A stretch of 64,000 bases of DNA from Leishmania mexicana MHOM/GT/2001/U1103. Its lineage: Eukaryota > Euglenozoa > Kinetoplastea > Trypanosomatida > Trypanosomatidae. Below the pieces are notes generated by a model, which worked only from the letters and a program-made list of their open reading frames with translations, was not told where the DNA came from and did not search any database. Location: positions 768,222 to 832,221 of the forward strand of contig NC_018337.1 in the NCBI RefSeq assembly GCF_000234665.1, given 5' to 3'. The position numbers were made by a program, and so were the translations under genes. Shown here one piece after another: positions 54,801 through 63,791 of this stretch; the first letter of the stretch is position 1, and each line of letters starts with the position of its first letter.

Positions 54801-57740
54801 CGGCTGCCCAGGCGTCGCTACGGCGGCACGGACGCGCTGGTGCTTTTGTCGCTTCTCATCTCGCGCTGCCTCGACGCCCCATATCTTGTCGTGAAGGTTC
54901 TTCTCCACAACCTGCGTAAGCAGCCGCATCACCTCCTTGTGCTTGTCCACCCCCTTCATCAGGGATTCCACTCGGTGCTGGATGTATTTGTTGAGGACGC
55001 CATTGATGGCGCGCGACACGGCGTGGACGGAGTTCTGCATGTCGCCCACGGCCTCGAGGAACCTCTCTTTTTCAGGCCAGTCCACCGTCCGCAGCGCCTT
55101 GTTGAGTCGATGCATGCGTGACAGGTGTTGGTTGATGCTCTCGAGCAGGTGCATGACGACAACGCGGCGGAAGGGTTTTGCGGCCGAGTAGTCCTCAAAC
55201 TTCTGCCCAGCACGCTTGCGGTGCGTCTTCGACTTGACGGCGGTGACGCCAGGCGCCGAACCCTTCATAGAGCGCATCACATCCCGCACCTGGCGACTCT
55301 CGGAAATGCACTCCTCAATCAGGTGCACACGCTCTTCGCGGTCCGGCACATTGCCGGGCAGCATGTTCATCTTGTAGCGCTCCGCAAACGCAACGCAGCA
55401 CTCCTCGCTCCGGTGCAGGAGCAGCTCGATCTCGTCATCCGTGAGGTACAGCGCCGGCTCCATCTCCTCTTGTTCCTCCAGAGTCGTCTTACGAATCGTC
55501 TCTGCGGCGGCGGCGTCCTTTTTCTTCACAAAGTCCTCCTGCCGTCGCACAAAGGCCTTGAAGTGCTCCGGCAGTTCGTCAGGGGCGACCTCGATGCCGA
55601 GCGCGTTTACCACCGGCTCGTCCTTGGCCCCCTTGCTGCGCTGACGCTTCTCTGGGAAAGTCAAAACAAGACCGTCGTCAAACGGTGCAAGCCTCTTCCA
55701 CAGTCCGTTGCGCGCCGCCAAAGACGCCCCGCGCTCCGACACTTTGTGCGAGGCGGGGTGGTTGTCCACGTCCACGTCGCTGTCCGCTGTATCATCCGCG
55801 CCGCTCTCTTCCTCAGCGGAGGCCGCCGCGCCGCGTTTCGCGGAGGCGGAGCGCTTGCCGGCCGACCGGGACCGACTGAGATGTCGCGCCAGCTTCGTCA
55901 GCCCGCCAAAGAGAAGAAACGAATGGTCGTCGCCGCACGGTGCGCACCGCGTGAAGGCGAGCGGCGGCAAGGGCGGGTGGACGCGCACTTCAGCACGCCA
56001 CATGTGCTCCCCTTGCACCGTTGGCACAAGGTTCAACTCCATCACTGTTGTCACCGGCGACGCTGCTATGCCGACTTCATCGAGCGATGACTCAAAGCCG
56101 CCTGTGACAAGCATGCGGCAGCCAACGACACAGGACTCGTGCCCTGCACGGCCCGCCGCCTCGCCGCGGCACCGCAGCTGCTCCCAGCGCTCATTCGCCA
56201 TGTCAAACGCCCAGCAGTCACCAAGCACCTCATTCTGCGCGTCGTAGCCGCCGTAGACAATCATGTACGGGCCGTACCGCACTGCCGTGTGCAGAAAGCG
56301 CGGCCCCGGCCCCGCAGCCTCGCCTTCGTCCAGGTCGCTGCCACTGTCCGCCTCCTCCGCACCATCATGTGGTAACACCCCCTGTCGGCCTCGCCTGGAC
56401 GAGTCAGCACCTGTTTGGATGAGGCGAACCGCGTACGTGGCGGAGTTGATCGCAAGCAGCTGCCCCGACACGTGCAGATCATCTGTCAGCCCACCAAAGA
56501 CAAAGAGCTCCTGGCCAAAGTGCACGGTGGTATGATACGCCAGCGGAAACTGGGTGGCGGGTTGGATGGCACGCCAGGTCTGATCACTCAGGTTCATGTC
56601 GAAGAGCAGAGATACGAAGCCGATTGAGACAGGCGGGAAAGACGGGGGAAGCGGCGCAGCAGTCCCACCTGCACGCGCCAACGTAGTCGCCGCTTGCCCG
56701 GCACGTCGATGCAGGAGTGGGCACAGGCATCGATACCGCGGCGCGCGCAGCGGGTCGGTGCTCCACACCTGCCTCTTCTCCTTTGAAACCGCCGCACCGC
56801 CGGGCCCGATGCCGCCCACCACCACGAGTCGGTCAAACGACTCGACCACTGTCACCGTGTGACCATAGTGGCCGGCTGGGACGAGCTGTCGTCCCTCGAT
56901 GCGGCGCCAGTTGCCCGTCAGCATAGAAAATTCGTACAGCTCCTGCTCCACGGTGCGGACGCCAAAGGAAACGCCGCCGTAGACGAGCAGGCGCTGACCG
57001 CGATCTTTGCGGCTCAAGTACGACGCCGCTGCGTGAAAAGCGAGGGCGGTGGGGCGAAAACGCCGGTAGTCTAGCACCGGCATATACGAGACGTAGCGGA
57101 GAACCTTGTAGTTGTGCGGATGCGCCTTTTTCTTCGCCGGTGCTAGAGAGGCCCATACCTCACGCCGAGACGCGCCTGGTGGCGGCACGCTCCTGGCAGC
57201 ATCATCTGCAGCGATGGCCTTGCCCTCGAGGCCCGCTGCATTGGAAAACCACTTCAGCGGCGTGGCCACACTGCGCAACTCATTGAGGTGTCGCGTGACA
57301 AGGCGGCCTTCGCCCTCACCCGACTTTCGCATGGCGTCCTCCACCTCAGCCGCGCTGCGCTTCACATTGATCTGCTCGCGGCGTAGAGCATCCAGCACAT
57401 CGTACCAGTCCATGGTGGCCCGCGTGCCGGAAGGCGGGGCAGCGGCGGCGGCGGACTCTTCTCGAGCTCCGGCGCCCTCGACAGAGCCTTTGGTCCCCTC
57501 TTCGTCGTCAGCATAGTCGTCGTGTGCGCTGGTGTCACTGTCGTCGCTGTAGTCCTGCTCGGCATTGAGCGCCTCGAGGCGCAGGGCAATTCCAGCGCCG
57601 ATATCCACAGTGTGATCCTTCTGCTGCAACAGCTCCTCAATATGGATGGGACGCTGCGCGATGGTGCTGCCGTCTGCGCTCACGAGCTGAACTTGCACAG
57701 CGTCGCCGCGCAGCGGTAGAGGCGGCGAAGCACCGCTCAT
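51888..57740 (-). CDS. Giant Kelch-repeat protein, 1950 aa
   Basis: The ATG at 57740 begins SGASPPLPLRGDAV, followed by a short beta-like head with an acidic stretch. Residues about 250-615 hold a beta-propeller of Kelch type: LLVYGGVSFG, LVVVGGIGPGG, LFVFGGLTDD, MIVYGGYDAQ, MLVTGGFESS and FLLFGGLTKL give about six GG blades. Helical sequence at about 770-950 (DDEIELLLHRSEE through LHDKIWG) has coiled-coil character. The remaining 1000 residues are Ala/Ser/Pro-rich and mostly disordered, with a poly-Ser run near 1280-1297. A more conserved-looking tail contains ISNRPRGGVGVSPPVG. Kelch propellers bind protein partners, so a scaffold role is likely, but no partner can be inferred. The domain order resembles Kelch proteins of plants and protists in which the propeller is followed by a conserved helical region. 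Confidence 0.85.
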   Translation of the reverse strand: MSGASPPLPLRGDAVQVQLVSADGSTIAQRPIHIEELLQQKDHTVDIGAGIALRLEALNAEQDYSDDSDTSAHDDYADDEEGTKGSVEGAGAREESAAAAAPPSGTRATMDWYDVLDALRREQINVKRSAAEVEDAMRKSGEGEGRLVTRHLNELRSVATPLKWFSNAAGLEGKAIAADDAARSVPPPGASRREVWASLAPAKKKAHPHNYKVLRYVSYMPVLDYRRFRPTALAFHAAASYLSRKDRGQRLLVYGGVSFGVRTVEQELYEFSMLTGNWRRIEGRQLVPAGHYGHTVTVVESFDRLVVVGGIGPGGAAVSKEKRQVWSTDPLRAPRYRCLCPLLHRRAGQAATTLARAGGTAAPLPPSFPPVSIGFVSLLFDMNLSDQTWRAIQPATQFPLAYHTTVHFGQELFVFGGLTDDLHVSGQLLAINSATYAVRLIQTGADSSRRGRQGVLPHDGAEEADSGSDLDEGEAAGPGPRFLHTAVRYGPYMIVYGGYDAQNEVLGDCWAFDMANERWEQLRCRGEAAGRAGHESCVVGCRMLVTGGFESSLDEVGIAASPVTTVMELNLVPTVQGEHMWRAEVRVHPPLPPLAFTRCAPCGDDHSFLLFGGLTKLARHLSRSRSAGKRSASAKRGAAASAEEESGADDTADSDVDVDNHPASHKVSERGASLAARNGLWKRLAPFDDGLVLTFPEKRQRSKGAKDEPVVNALGIEVAPDELPEHFKAFVRRQEDFVKKKDAAAAETIRKTTLEEQEEMEPALYLTDDEIELLLHRSEECCVAFAERYKMNMLPGNVPDREERVHLIEECISESRQVRDVMRSMKGSAPGVTAVKSKTHRKRAGQKFEDYSAAKPFRRVVVMHLLESINQHLSRMHRLNKALRTVDWPEKERFLEAVGDMQNSVHAVSRAINGVLNKYIQHRVESLMKGVDKHKEVMRLLTQVVEKNLHDKIWGVEAARDEKRQKHQRVRAAVATPGQPAATTTQAARQRRTPSAAARSGSSSPAATRGRSARSRSLGGGYHADESKAVVCMMDREWHDLLNRARMVEKCAGRLRRYCVEGAATSGTAPLSPLPPPPAPPPSQPSVDDPLSIPLAPQPAPLLMVPVQPSLQAPTLAPAGLMAPPSIAPPVLLHTGVPLAGVLTSEATEAPAVAVPASTAGEAGAARPREIMIQRSNELRMTTATVAEEVRKAALDFHTALTQAAAELPPASSANASSATIAVSHPTATPPQTTRGTDAVPHTIPAPQLPVPSAISLHTTTAAATSRPTLAFRSSPSSASSSSSSGSSRSSSSSSGSSGLAAAAVMGGPSSQLPSGGSLPSAMPAPPESTGFVQLQQPATASLGPSTEAPLANVQQPQLTRSAASSHDAATGASRHSRNAKTTSAAPAQTSTVQGHAVYLSALRPIVAAKDSLLQLQDKVTLIRLNEWDVSDLAGAPQDVKVEELYRRLSKLLTGVAQCVTATFLAKAGARPPRLRPAPVSVGPPPPRSRSEKSTGGARTSGAATKRAWQPTSLTSVAEASANPASAGFSQALFSGAKGNKGNSSSKGHGAATVALPGAADGNVANALRLMPLSPPAHNQLDDADDGWLSKRSRPTYGEAAGIPLVSHEALLRDVRPAVVPPAAASTNAAGSSAVEVHAVYPDARTVPNASATSLLYGSVAAPVIAGPWTPTVSSMQTSGAAPVVALSVVPKVVMPGGANDVRTDEAEATYTTQSPVRRRRSTIADLTQLRHLSQNRLKDDSFRGGTTNSDDGIDPVTREPVTHITRGNFVVNAEYLSRVAPHALLAATTAEKELQGGAGGMQQAWSDIDEDYFYFGRPVGKRMTTAETVVSGPPYISNRPRGGVGVSPPVGTVLGSPRVNAELAASSMRGIPGVTPASTALRTRSSTARGRSSGRRVSDHYQSSTASQLLKLHTVRPVVRKSGTKHGFFTPGELHLMQARERLRSKSSM

Positions 57741-58701
57741 GACGGCGCGCTGGGATACAGAAAGATTTGTAAAAAAAAGGGGCAATCTATCCTTGGGTAC
57801 GTCTATGTGAACATGTACGTCTACTACGTGTGATGTCTCCTTCTCTCTGTAGCAGCGTACAGGCCTGTGAATACGGACACACAAACAAGAAGTGGTTGCT
57901 TGCGTGCGTCAGGGGGAAGAGAGAGACTCCTCGATGCCGCCTCCAGCGATTCACCTCACCGTGATGTACCGGAAGTCTCACCCGCGTTTATGTGCTTTTT
58001 TTTCGTGGTTCCGCGTTTTGTGCGACAGGGGGGTGGGCAGGAGGTGAGGGGGCGACCGTCTCTCTCCCTCTCTCTGCCTCGCCTCCTCCGTTCCGTGCAA
58101 CGGCAGAGAGTATGTGTAGGTGTACAGGTGTATGTATGTATGTGCGTTCCTCTGCGCAAGCTGTGACGGCTGAATTGCAGTTCCCAGGGATCATGAACAC
58201 GCACACAAAAAATAAGAAAAGGAAAACGCATGAAGGCGGCAGGACGCAATAGTAGACGCAAGCGGTGCGCGCACCGTGTTGAGCGACTCGGCAAACGCGG
58301 CAGGGCGTGAGCGAGGGGAGGGGAGGACGTTTTGCGGCGTTTGCTCCCTCATCCGCCCCTACCCTCATATGCGGTGGACTCAGCACGACCTGTAGCGCTC
58401 GGGCTGTGCACCGCTGAGCCACTGCTGCGCCGACGACAAGCATAGATGTCAGTTGAGCAACAGCCGGAAAAACAACAACAAAAAAGGGCGTATGTTCCCT
58501 AGGAGACCTTCTTTTGTTTCTGCTGTGGTACGCACGACATCTGCTCCGTGGAGCAGGCGACATCGTCGAAACGAATCCTTTTTAAAGTCGATGAAGGGAA
58601 ATCAGCGCGTAGGAGTCCTCCCATCGTGTGCGGCCATGGGACGCGATTAAGGAACGAGGCTCGAAAATGGCAAGCACGCAGCTGCGACCCACAGCGCCGC
58701 A
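57741..58701. other. Intergenic spacer
   Basis: The 5' region of the Kelch gene and the 3'UTR of the DEAH helicase gene. A T-rich tract near 57768-57780 on the coding strand lies close to the Kelch ATG. No gene is seen. Confidence 0.5.
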
Positions 58702-61017
58702 CTACACACTCTCGCGCTTGACTTTGCACGGGTGTGCGCTACTTTCCGCCTCATGAGCACGGCGCAGCACCTGCGCAATCTCGCCGTCTGGGATTTCGCT
58801 GAGGTCCGTGTAGAAGTCACTGACGTCCAGCAGCCAGCCCACCTCCACTGCTGAGGCGGTTCGGATAAACGTCCCGGAGTCCCCTTGCACCTCCAGACGG
58901 TCAAACACAATCCAGGTCGGAAGCGCGCGTGACTTGTGCGTCGCCGCCAGCACGGACTGACGATGCAGCGTCACATTCAAGGCGTCCCGGACAGTGCGGT
59001 AGACTCGCGTCGTCGGGTCCGCTCCGGCTCTATGAGTGATGGGTGTCACGGGAGTCAAGAAGGCGACCTGTGTGAAGAATCCCTCCAGCACCGCCTTGCG
59101 GAGCGCCACCGTGTCCACGTACTCGCGCTCCGGGATGTAGGTGGACTGCACTGGTATCGTAAGTTGGCCCATTAACCGCCGCAGCTGGTTGTACACCTGC
59201 ACCGCCTGCTGCAGGGTCTGGTGTCGTAGGTAGTTCTCGTAGCAGAAGCGCTTACCGTTCTGCTGATTCTTGAAGTACGCGTGAAAGACGCGAAAGAGCG
59301 CAACGTGGTCGCCGTCGGCATCGTCGAAGCGCGCGTGCGCCTCGCGAGCCTCGGCCAACCGCGATGGTGGACGGCTGAACGCGTTTCCAGCCTCCAGCAT
59401 CGCCGCCACCACCGCGGCGTCGGCACCGCACCCGTGCTTGGATGCCATGAGCAGCATTCGTGCCAAGCAGACATCCACGGGGAACACTGCCATGCGTCGC
59501 CCAAAGTCTGTGAGCTGCAACCCGTCATCCACGGCGCCGAAGTACAAGAGCTGGTAGAATGCGTCGCTCATGCCCTGATCCGAGGGCGGGTCGATGAAGG
59601 GGAACTCGCACGGGTTAGCGACACCAAGAGTGAGCAGCAGCAACACAGTGTTCACAATGTTCGTGCGTAGTATCTCCGGGTGCGTTTGATCGGGAAAGGT
59701 GGCAAAGTCGGCCGACGTGTAGAGGCGGAAGCACTTCCCAGGCCGCGTACGGCCAGCGCGGCCCTTGCGCTGTTCTGCGGAGGCCTTGCTAATAACCGCC
59801 GGCAGCAAGTAGTCCACGCGCGCCTCGGAGTTGTACAAGCTCTGCTTCTGATACCCACAGTCCACAACGTAGACGATGCCGTCAATTGTGACGGACGTCT
59901 CAGCAATGTTCGTGGCCACGACAACCTTGCGCGTGTTGGGGGGATAGGCAGCAAACACCTTCTGCTGCTCCTGGAGGCTAAGAGAGCCGTAGAGAGGCAG
60001 CACCACCACCTCCGTCGGCCGCGCCGGCCGCGCCAGGTCGTCCGCCGACGTCTTGAGAAGCGTCAAGCCCGTTCCGGGTCCCTGCACCGACGCTTCTTGC
60101 TCCTTGAAGGCGGCTGCAGAGCTCGAGTCGAGGGCCTGGTGAAGTGCCGCGACCGCCCGCTCAATCTCCGCCTCGCCAGTCAAGAAGCAGAGAATATCCC
60201 CGGCGGGCTCACGTTTATGCAGCTGAAGCACGCACGACACGGTCGCCTCCACGTAATCGCGTACCGGCTGTGGCATGTAGAAGACGTCCACGTCATGCAT
60301 GCGCCCCGAGACGTGCACGAGAGGCGAACCAGGGAAGTAGGACTGAATCTTTGCCACATCCAGCGTGGCCGACATGACCACCAGCCGGAAACGCGGACGC
60401 CGTGTGAGGAGCCGCTTCAGCAGGCCGAGAACCACATCCGTGTCAATCGTCCGCTCGTGCGCCTCGTCCACCACCACGACACTGTATTTCTTGAGGTCCG
60501 CATCCGTGAACGCTTCACGAAGCAGCATGCCATCCGTCATGTACAGCACTCGCGTGGCGTCGCACTGGCGCGAGTCAAAGCGGACGTGATAGCCGACTTG
60601 CGCACCGAGGGGCACGTCCATCTCTTCGGCCACACGCGTGGCAACGGAGATGGCAGCGATACGACGCGGCTGCGTACATGCGATGACGCCGGTGAAGGTG
60701 TCCTGCAGCTCCGCAAGAAAGTGAGGAACCTGCGTCGTCTTGCCGCTGCCCGTCTCGCCCACGAGCAACGTGACAGCGTTGGTTCGCACTGTCTCCTGTA
60801 TAAGGTGGCGCTTCTCGTACACAGGCAGTCGCTGACGCGACTGCAACAGCTGACGGTAGCGGGCTGAGAAGGGTTGCTGCGTGAAAGGACTCAATGCGGA
60901 GCTGGAGGTGCAGACAGCCACGTCAGGACGCTTCTTCGGGAGTTGGGAGACGAGTGTGTCGCCGAGGCCGACCTCGCCGTTCTCGGCAGCTTCCTCGCGC
61001 ACGCGCTTGAGGGCCAT
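58702..61017 (-). CDS. PRP43: DEAH-box RNA helicase of the Prp43/DHX15 type, 771 aa
   Basis: ATP-dependent RNA helicase. Family members release spliceosomes and act in ribosome assembly. Motifs seen are PFTQQPFSARYRQLL and LPVYEKR (the Prp43-type lead-in), Walker A GETGSGKTT (87-95), TQPRRIAAISVA, DEAHERT (184-190), MSATLD (215-220), FLTGEAEIE, TNIAETSVTIDGI and QRKGRAGRTRPGKCFRLYT. The ratchet, winged-helix and OB-fold tail follows, with FIRTASAVEVGWLLDVSDFYTDL matching the Prp43 C-terminus in spacing. Length is close to yeast Prp43 (767 aa). The ATG at 61017 lies eight bases after a predicted acceptor. An in-frame ATG at 61131 would give 809 aa with a basic/hydrophobic leader encoded across the pyrimidine tract. 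The Prp43 assignment rests on overall likeness; other DEAH members of that clade are less likely. Confidence 0.85.
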   Translation of the reverse strand: MALKRVREEAAENGEVGLGDTLVSQLPKKRPDVAVCTSSSALSPFTQQPFSARYRQLLQSRQRLPVYEKRHLIQETVRTNAVTLLVGETGSGKTTQVPHFLAELQDTFTGVIACTQPRRIAAISVATRVAEEMDVPLGAQVGYHVRFDSRQCDATRVLYMTDGMLLREAFTDADLKKYSVVVVDEAHERTIDTDVVLGLLKRLLTRRPRFRLVVMSATLDVAKIQSYFPGSPLVHVSGRMHDVDVFYMPQPVRDYVEATVSCVLQLHKREPAGDILCFLTGEAEIERAVAALHQALDSSSAAAFKEQEASVQGPGTGLTLLKTSADDLARPARPTEVVVLPLYGSLSLQEQQKVFAAYPPNTRKVVVATNIAETSVTIDGIVYVVDCGYQKQSLYNSEARVDYLLPAVISKASAEQRKGRAGRTRPGKCFRLYTSADFATFPDQTHPEILRTNIVNTVLLLLTLGVANPCEFPFIDPPSDQGMSDAFYQLLYFGAVDDGLQLTDFGRRMAVFPVDVCLARMLLMASKHGCGADAAVVAAMLEAGNAFSRPPSRLAEAREAHARFDDADGDHVALFRVFHAYFKNQQNGKRFCYENYLRHQTLQQAVQVYNQLRRLMGQLTIPVQSTYIPEREYVDTVALRKAVLEGFFTQVAFLTPVTPITHRAGADPTTRVYRTVRDALNVTLHRQSVLAATHKSRALPTWIVFDRLEVQGDSGTFIRTASAVEVGWLLDVSDFYTDLSEIPDGEIAQVLRRAHEAESSAHPCKVKRESV

Positions 61018-61025
61018 GAGGTGCG

Positions 61026-61060
61026 CTGTATGCAGTGTACCAGATGCGTGGCAATACAAA
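61026..61060 (-). promoter_or_regulatory. Predicted polypyrimidine tract and spliced-leader acceptor for the DEAH helicase
   Basis: The coding strand reads TTGCTTTTCTTTTTG, then CATACAG with AG at 61026-61027, the first AG after the tract, eight bases before the ATG at 61017. Confidence 0.5.
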
Positions 61061-62171
61061 AAGAAAAGCAACGCAAGACGACGGAGGGCGGGGTGCAAGA
61101 GCATGGGAGTTTTTTTTACCCGCGAGAGCATGTGTCACATGATGACAGACTTCGCTGCCATTCGCAGAGCTGTGGCAATGTCACGTGAGGGCGAGATGGA
61201 GAGAGGGGGTGGGGCGGAGAGCTCATTGCCCATAAATGCAACGTGCGCCAACCGCAATCAAACGAGTGAAGCGATTATGGTGATCAAAGACATGCTTGCA
61301 GCCTTCTTTTGCTTCGCCATGGTTCACATTGCCCATTTTTGGTGTTGAGGCGATGCGCTTGACAAAGCCTAAGGCGCGTCTTCCCCCTCCCACCCACCCA
61401 CCCACTCCACCGACACACACACACGCACACACATACTTTTGCATAGTACGAGGATGAGGACAGAGGAAAACAGATCGAAGCACCACAGCGGAAAAAAAAA
61501 ATGAAGCAACATGTAAAAGGTGAACGATAAACATATAGATGTGCTCGTGTGTGTGTGTGCACGATGGAGGCATCTGTGCCACACCAACTCACATAACAGG
61601 GAAAAGTAGAAGCCAGATGAGGAAGCAACCAATCGACTCGATGCTCGAATGCACCGAAACAAGCGCACGCATACAGACAGACACATACGCACACACACAA
61701 AAAAAAACAGCATCAATGCTCCCATGGCATACGTGCGTCTCCAACCGAAGACGGCGGCCCTCTACGCGGGAAGGGGTCGACGGAAGCGTGTAACGCCTAT
61801 TAGAGAAGAGGGCCAAAATCAGTCTCCCCACCCCCACCACACCTCCCGGACGCGCATGGCAAATGGTCATCAAGCAGAAACATGTGCAAGCGGCAACATC
61901 GCTGATTTTTCAGGGTACTGCGAAAGCGAGACGGAAGAGCGAAACCGCTGAGACCACGAGGTCCACGAAGAACAAAAAAAAGCTCGCATCGTTACTGTAC
62001 CGTCAAAAAGCAAAGCAAGCAAGTCGGAGCTCTTGTCCGCCTCTCTGCTCCACCGATCCCTGCTGTATCCCTCCTTGATGGCACGCGTCTTTGGCGGGCG
62101 GCTTGTTTCGTTTTTATTTTTGTGTGTGGGTGTTACACGGTAAAGGAAGCCGCCTCTCTTGTTTCTCTCCC
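61061..62171. other. Intergenic spacer
   Basis: The distal upstream region of the DEAH helicase gene and the 3'UTR of the EHD-like gene, with CA/TG runs at 61418-61434 and 61549-61560 and T-tracts on the minus strand near 61490 and 61700. No gene is seen. Confidence 0.5.
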
Positions 62172-63791
62172 CTACCGCTGTTGCTGTTGGGACTGCTGCA
62201 ACTGCTGCTGCATCATGGTCATCATACTTTGCATCGTGAGCTGCATCTGGTCATTCGAGACCGTCGTCGCTGCGCCAGGGCTAGCCTGACCAGTCGAGGG
62301 ACTACTAGCCTGCTGCTGCTGCTGCTGCACAGCCAGCATCTGCAGCATCATTGTTAATATCTGCGCCTGGGGGTCAGTGGTAGGCGAGACACTACCCACA
62401 GCAGGTGCTGCTGCAGGGGGCGGCGACACAACGGCTTTCGGGGTCGCGCTAGGTGCGTCAGTGTCCCCAAGGCTCGCTATCGTAGCTTCCTTAGCGGGAG
62501 GCACTCCACTGGCTTGCTGTCGCATATACTTGCGCTGAAGCATAATAGCATTGCGTTGCTCCTGCGGGTCGCCCATCGAGTACTCCTTGAGCGGCTGGAG
62601 CAGGCGTGGGAGGTCCTCTTCGATGGTGCTCTTGAGCGACTTGATCCATCCACGCTTCTCCAGCTTCTCGATGTCAGGGAAGTCCTTGGAGTCGACCCTG
62701 GTCAGGAAGGCGCGCATATCCGCGCATTTGGGAAAACTGTTCTCGCTAGTGTGGTAGCGCGAAGCCAGGTCTTTTACGATGGTCTCGTACTCCTCAAAGA
62801 AGCGCTCTTTCGCCTTGCTTTTGCCAAAGACAGCCGGTAAGCGGGTTCGGTAACTGGCACAGATGAGCGCGAACAGAAGCACGTCACTCGCGCGTCGCAT
62901 CACGGACGTGACGCGGCGGTCGAGCGACTGCAGCGGGATCGTGACGATTAGCTCGTACAGCAAATCCTCTTTCTCCTTCTCAAAGAGGGCGTGGTCGGTG
63001 CCGTCGTGGTACGGTTTATCCCAGAAGCTGGACACGTACAGCCGCGGCGGCTCCGTTGAGCGGACCAAGTTCGACAAGTTCCAGTACAAGGAGCCGTACA
63101 CTCGCATCAGCTCTTTTGCCCTCACCGAGTCGGCCTTGTTCATAACGATGCGTATCTTGCTCTCCTCTTGGAAGAGCGCCTTGTTGAACACCTGCCGCAG
63201 CTCTGGCCCGGCGTCCAGCTTTGTGGGGTCAAACAAGAAGAAGACGAGGTCGCTCTTTTCAACAAACCACCGGCACACCTCGATGTAGTCGTATCGGCGG
63301 GAGTGCATATCGCCGGACGCTTCAAGGATGCCAGGGGTGTCGATGAACGAGACGGAGCGCAGTATTGGGTGAGGTGCCACCACGCCAGCGAAGAACTCCG
63401 CAAACGCGTCACCAAACTGCGAGAGGCCGCGGTAGGGCAGTCGGCTGTCTGCCATGAGCACACGACCTGGAATTTGCTGGAACTGCTCGCCATACATGAC
63501 GACGGTGAACTTGTCAGTAACGGGCTGCGGTCCTGTCACGAGGTAGTCGCCCTGCAGCAGGTAGTTAATAAAGGAAGACTTGCCGGATGAGAAAGGGCCG
63601 AGAAACGTCACGAACGGCATTTTCTGCTTGATCGACTCAGCGAACCACGTGGGACGGAACACATTGTAGCTGTAGGAGGCCTCTACCGGCTCGACGCGGC
63701 TGGTGTAGAGATGACTCAGTTGCACCAACGTCGACTCAAGATGGTCATCCCAAGCTTCCTTCTTCTTGAGCGCCTCCTGCATCTCGCCCAT
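62172..63791 (-). CDS. EHD-family dynamin-like ATPase lacking an EH domain, 539 aa
   Basis: Membrane-remodelling ATPase of the EHD family. The P-loop is GPFSSGKSS (65-73), switch text GPQPVTDKFTVVMYG follows, the DTPG motif is at 151-154 (FIDTPGILE), and NKAD is at 218-221. RVYGSLYWNLSNLV, YVSSFWDKP and ALICASYRTRLPAVFGK match the EHD helical domain. EHD proteins oligomerise on endosomal or plasma membranes. Here the C-terminal EH domain is absent. Instead, after about residue 430 there is an Ala/Pro-rich linker and a Gln-rich tail with a run of Gln (CAG repeats near 62311-62328) and a Met/Gln-rich end. The start ATG at 63791 gives MGEMQEALKK; the frame upstream opens only through GTG. Confidence 0.9.
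   Translation of the reverse strand: MGEMQEALKKKEAWDDHLESTLVQLSHLYTSRVEPVEASYSYNVFRPTWFAESIKQKMPFVTFLGPFSSGKSSFINYLLQGDYLVTGPQPVTDKFTVVMYGEQFQQIPGRVLMADSRLPYRGLSQFGDAFAEFFAGVVAPHPILRSVSFIDTPGILEASGDMHSRRYDYIEVCRWFVEKSDLVFFLFDPTKLDAGPELRQVFNKALFQEESKIRIVMNKADSVRAKELMRVYGSLYWNLSNLVRSTEPPRLYVSSFWDKPYHDGTDHALFEKEKEDLLYELIVTIPLQSLDRRVTSVMRRASDVLLFALICASYRTRLPAVFGKSKAKERFFEEYETIVKDLASRYHTSENSFPKCADMRAFLTRVDSKDFPDIEKLEKRGWIKSLKSTIEEDLPRLLQPLKEYSMGDPQEQRNAIMLQRKYMRQQASGVPPAKEATIASLGDTDAPSATPKAVVSPPPAAAPAVGSVSPTTDPQAQILTMMLQMLAVQQQQQQASSPSTGQASPGAATTVSNDQMQLTMQSMMTMMQQQLQQSQQQQR

Noticed and set aside
57741..57884. 48-residue N-terminal extension of the Kelch protein
   Set aside because: No ATG start, and it crosses a T-tract just upstream of the chosen ATG.
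59680..60867. 395-codon plus-strand open frame
   Set aside because: Antisense shadow of the Prp43-like helicase.
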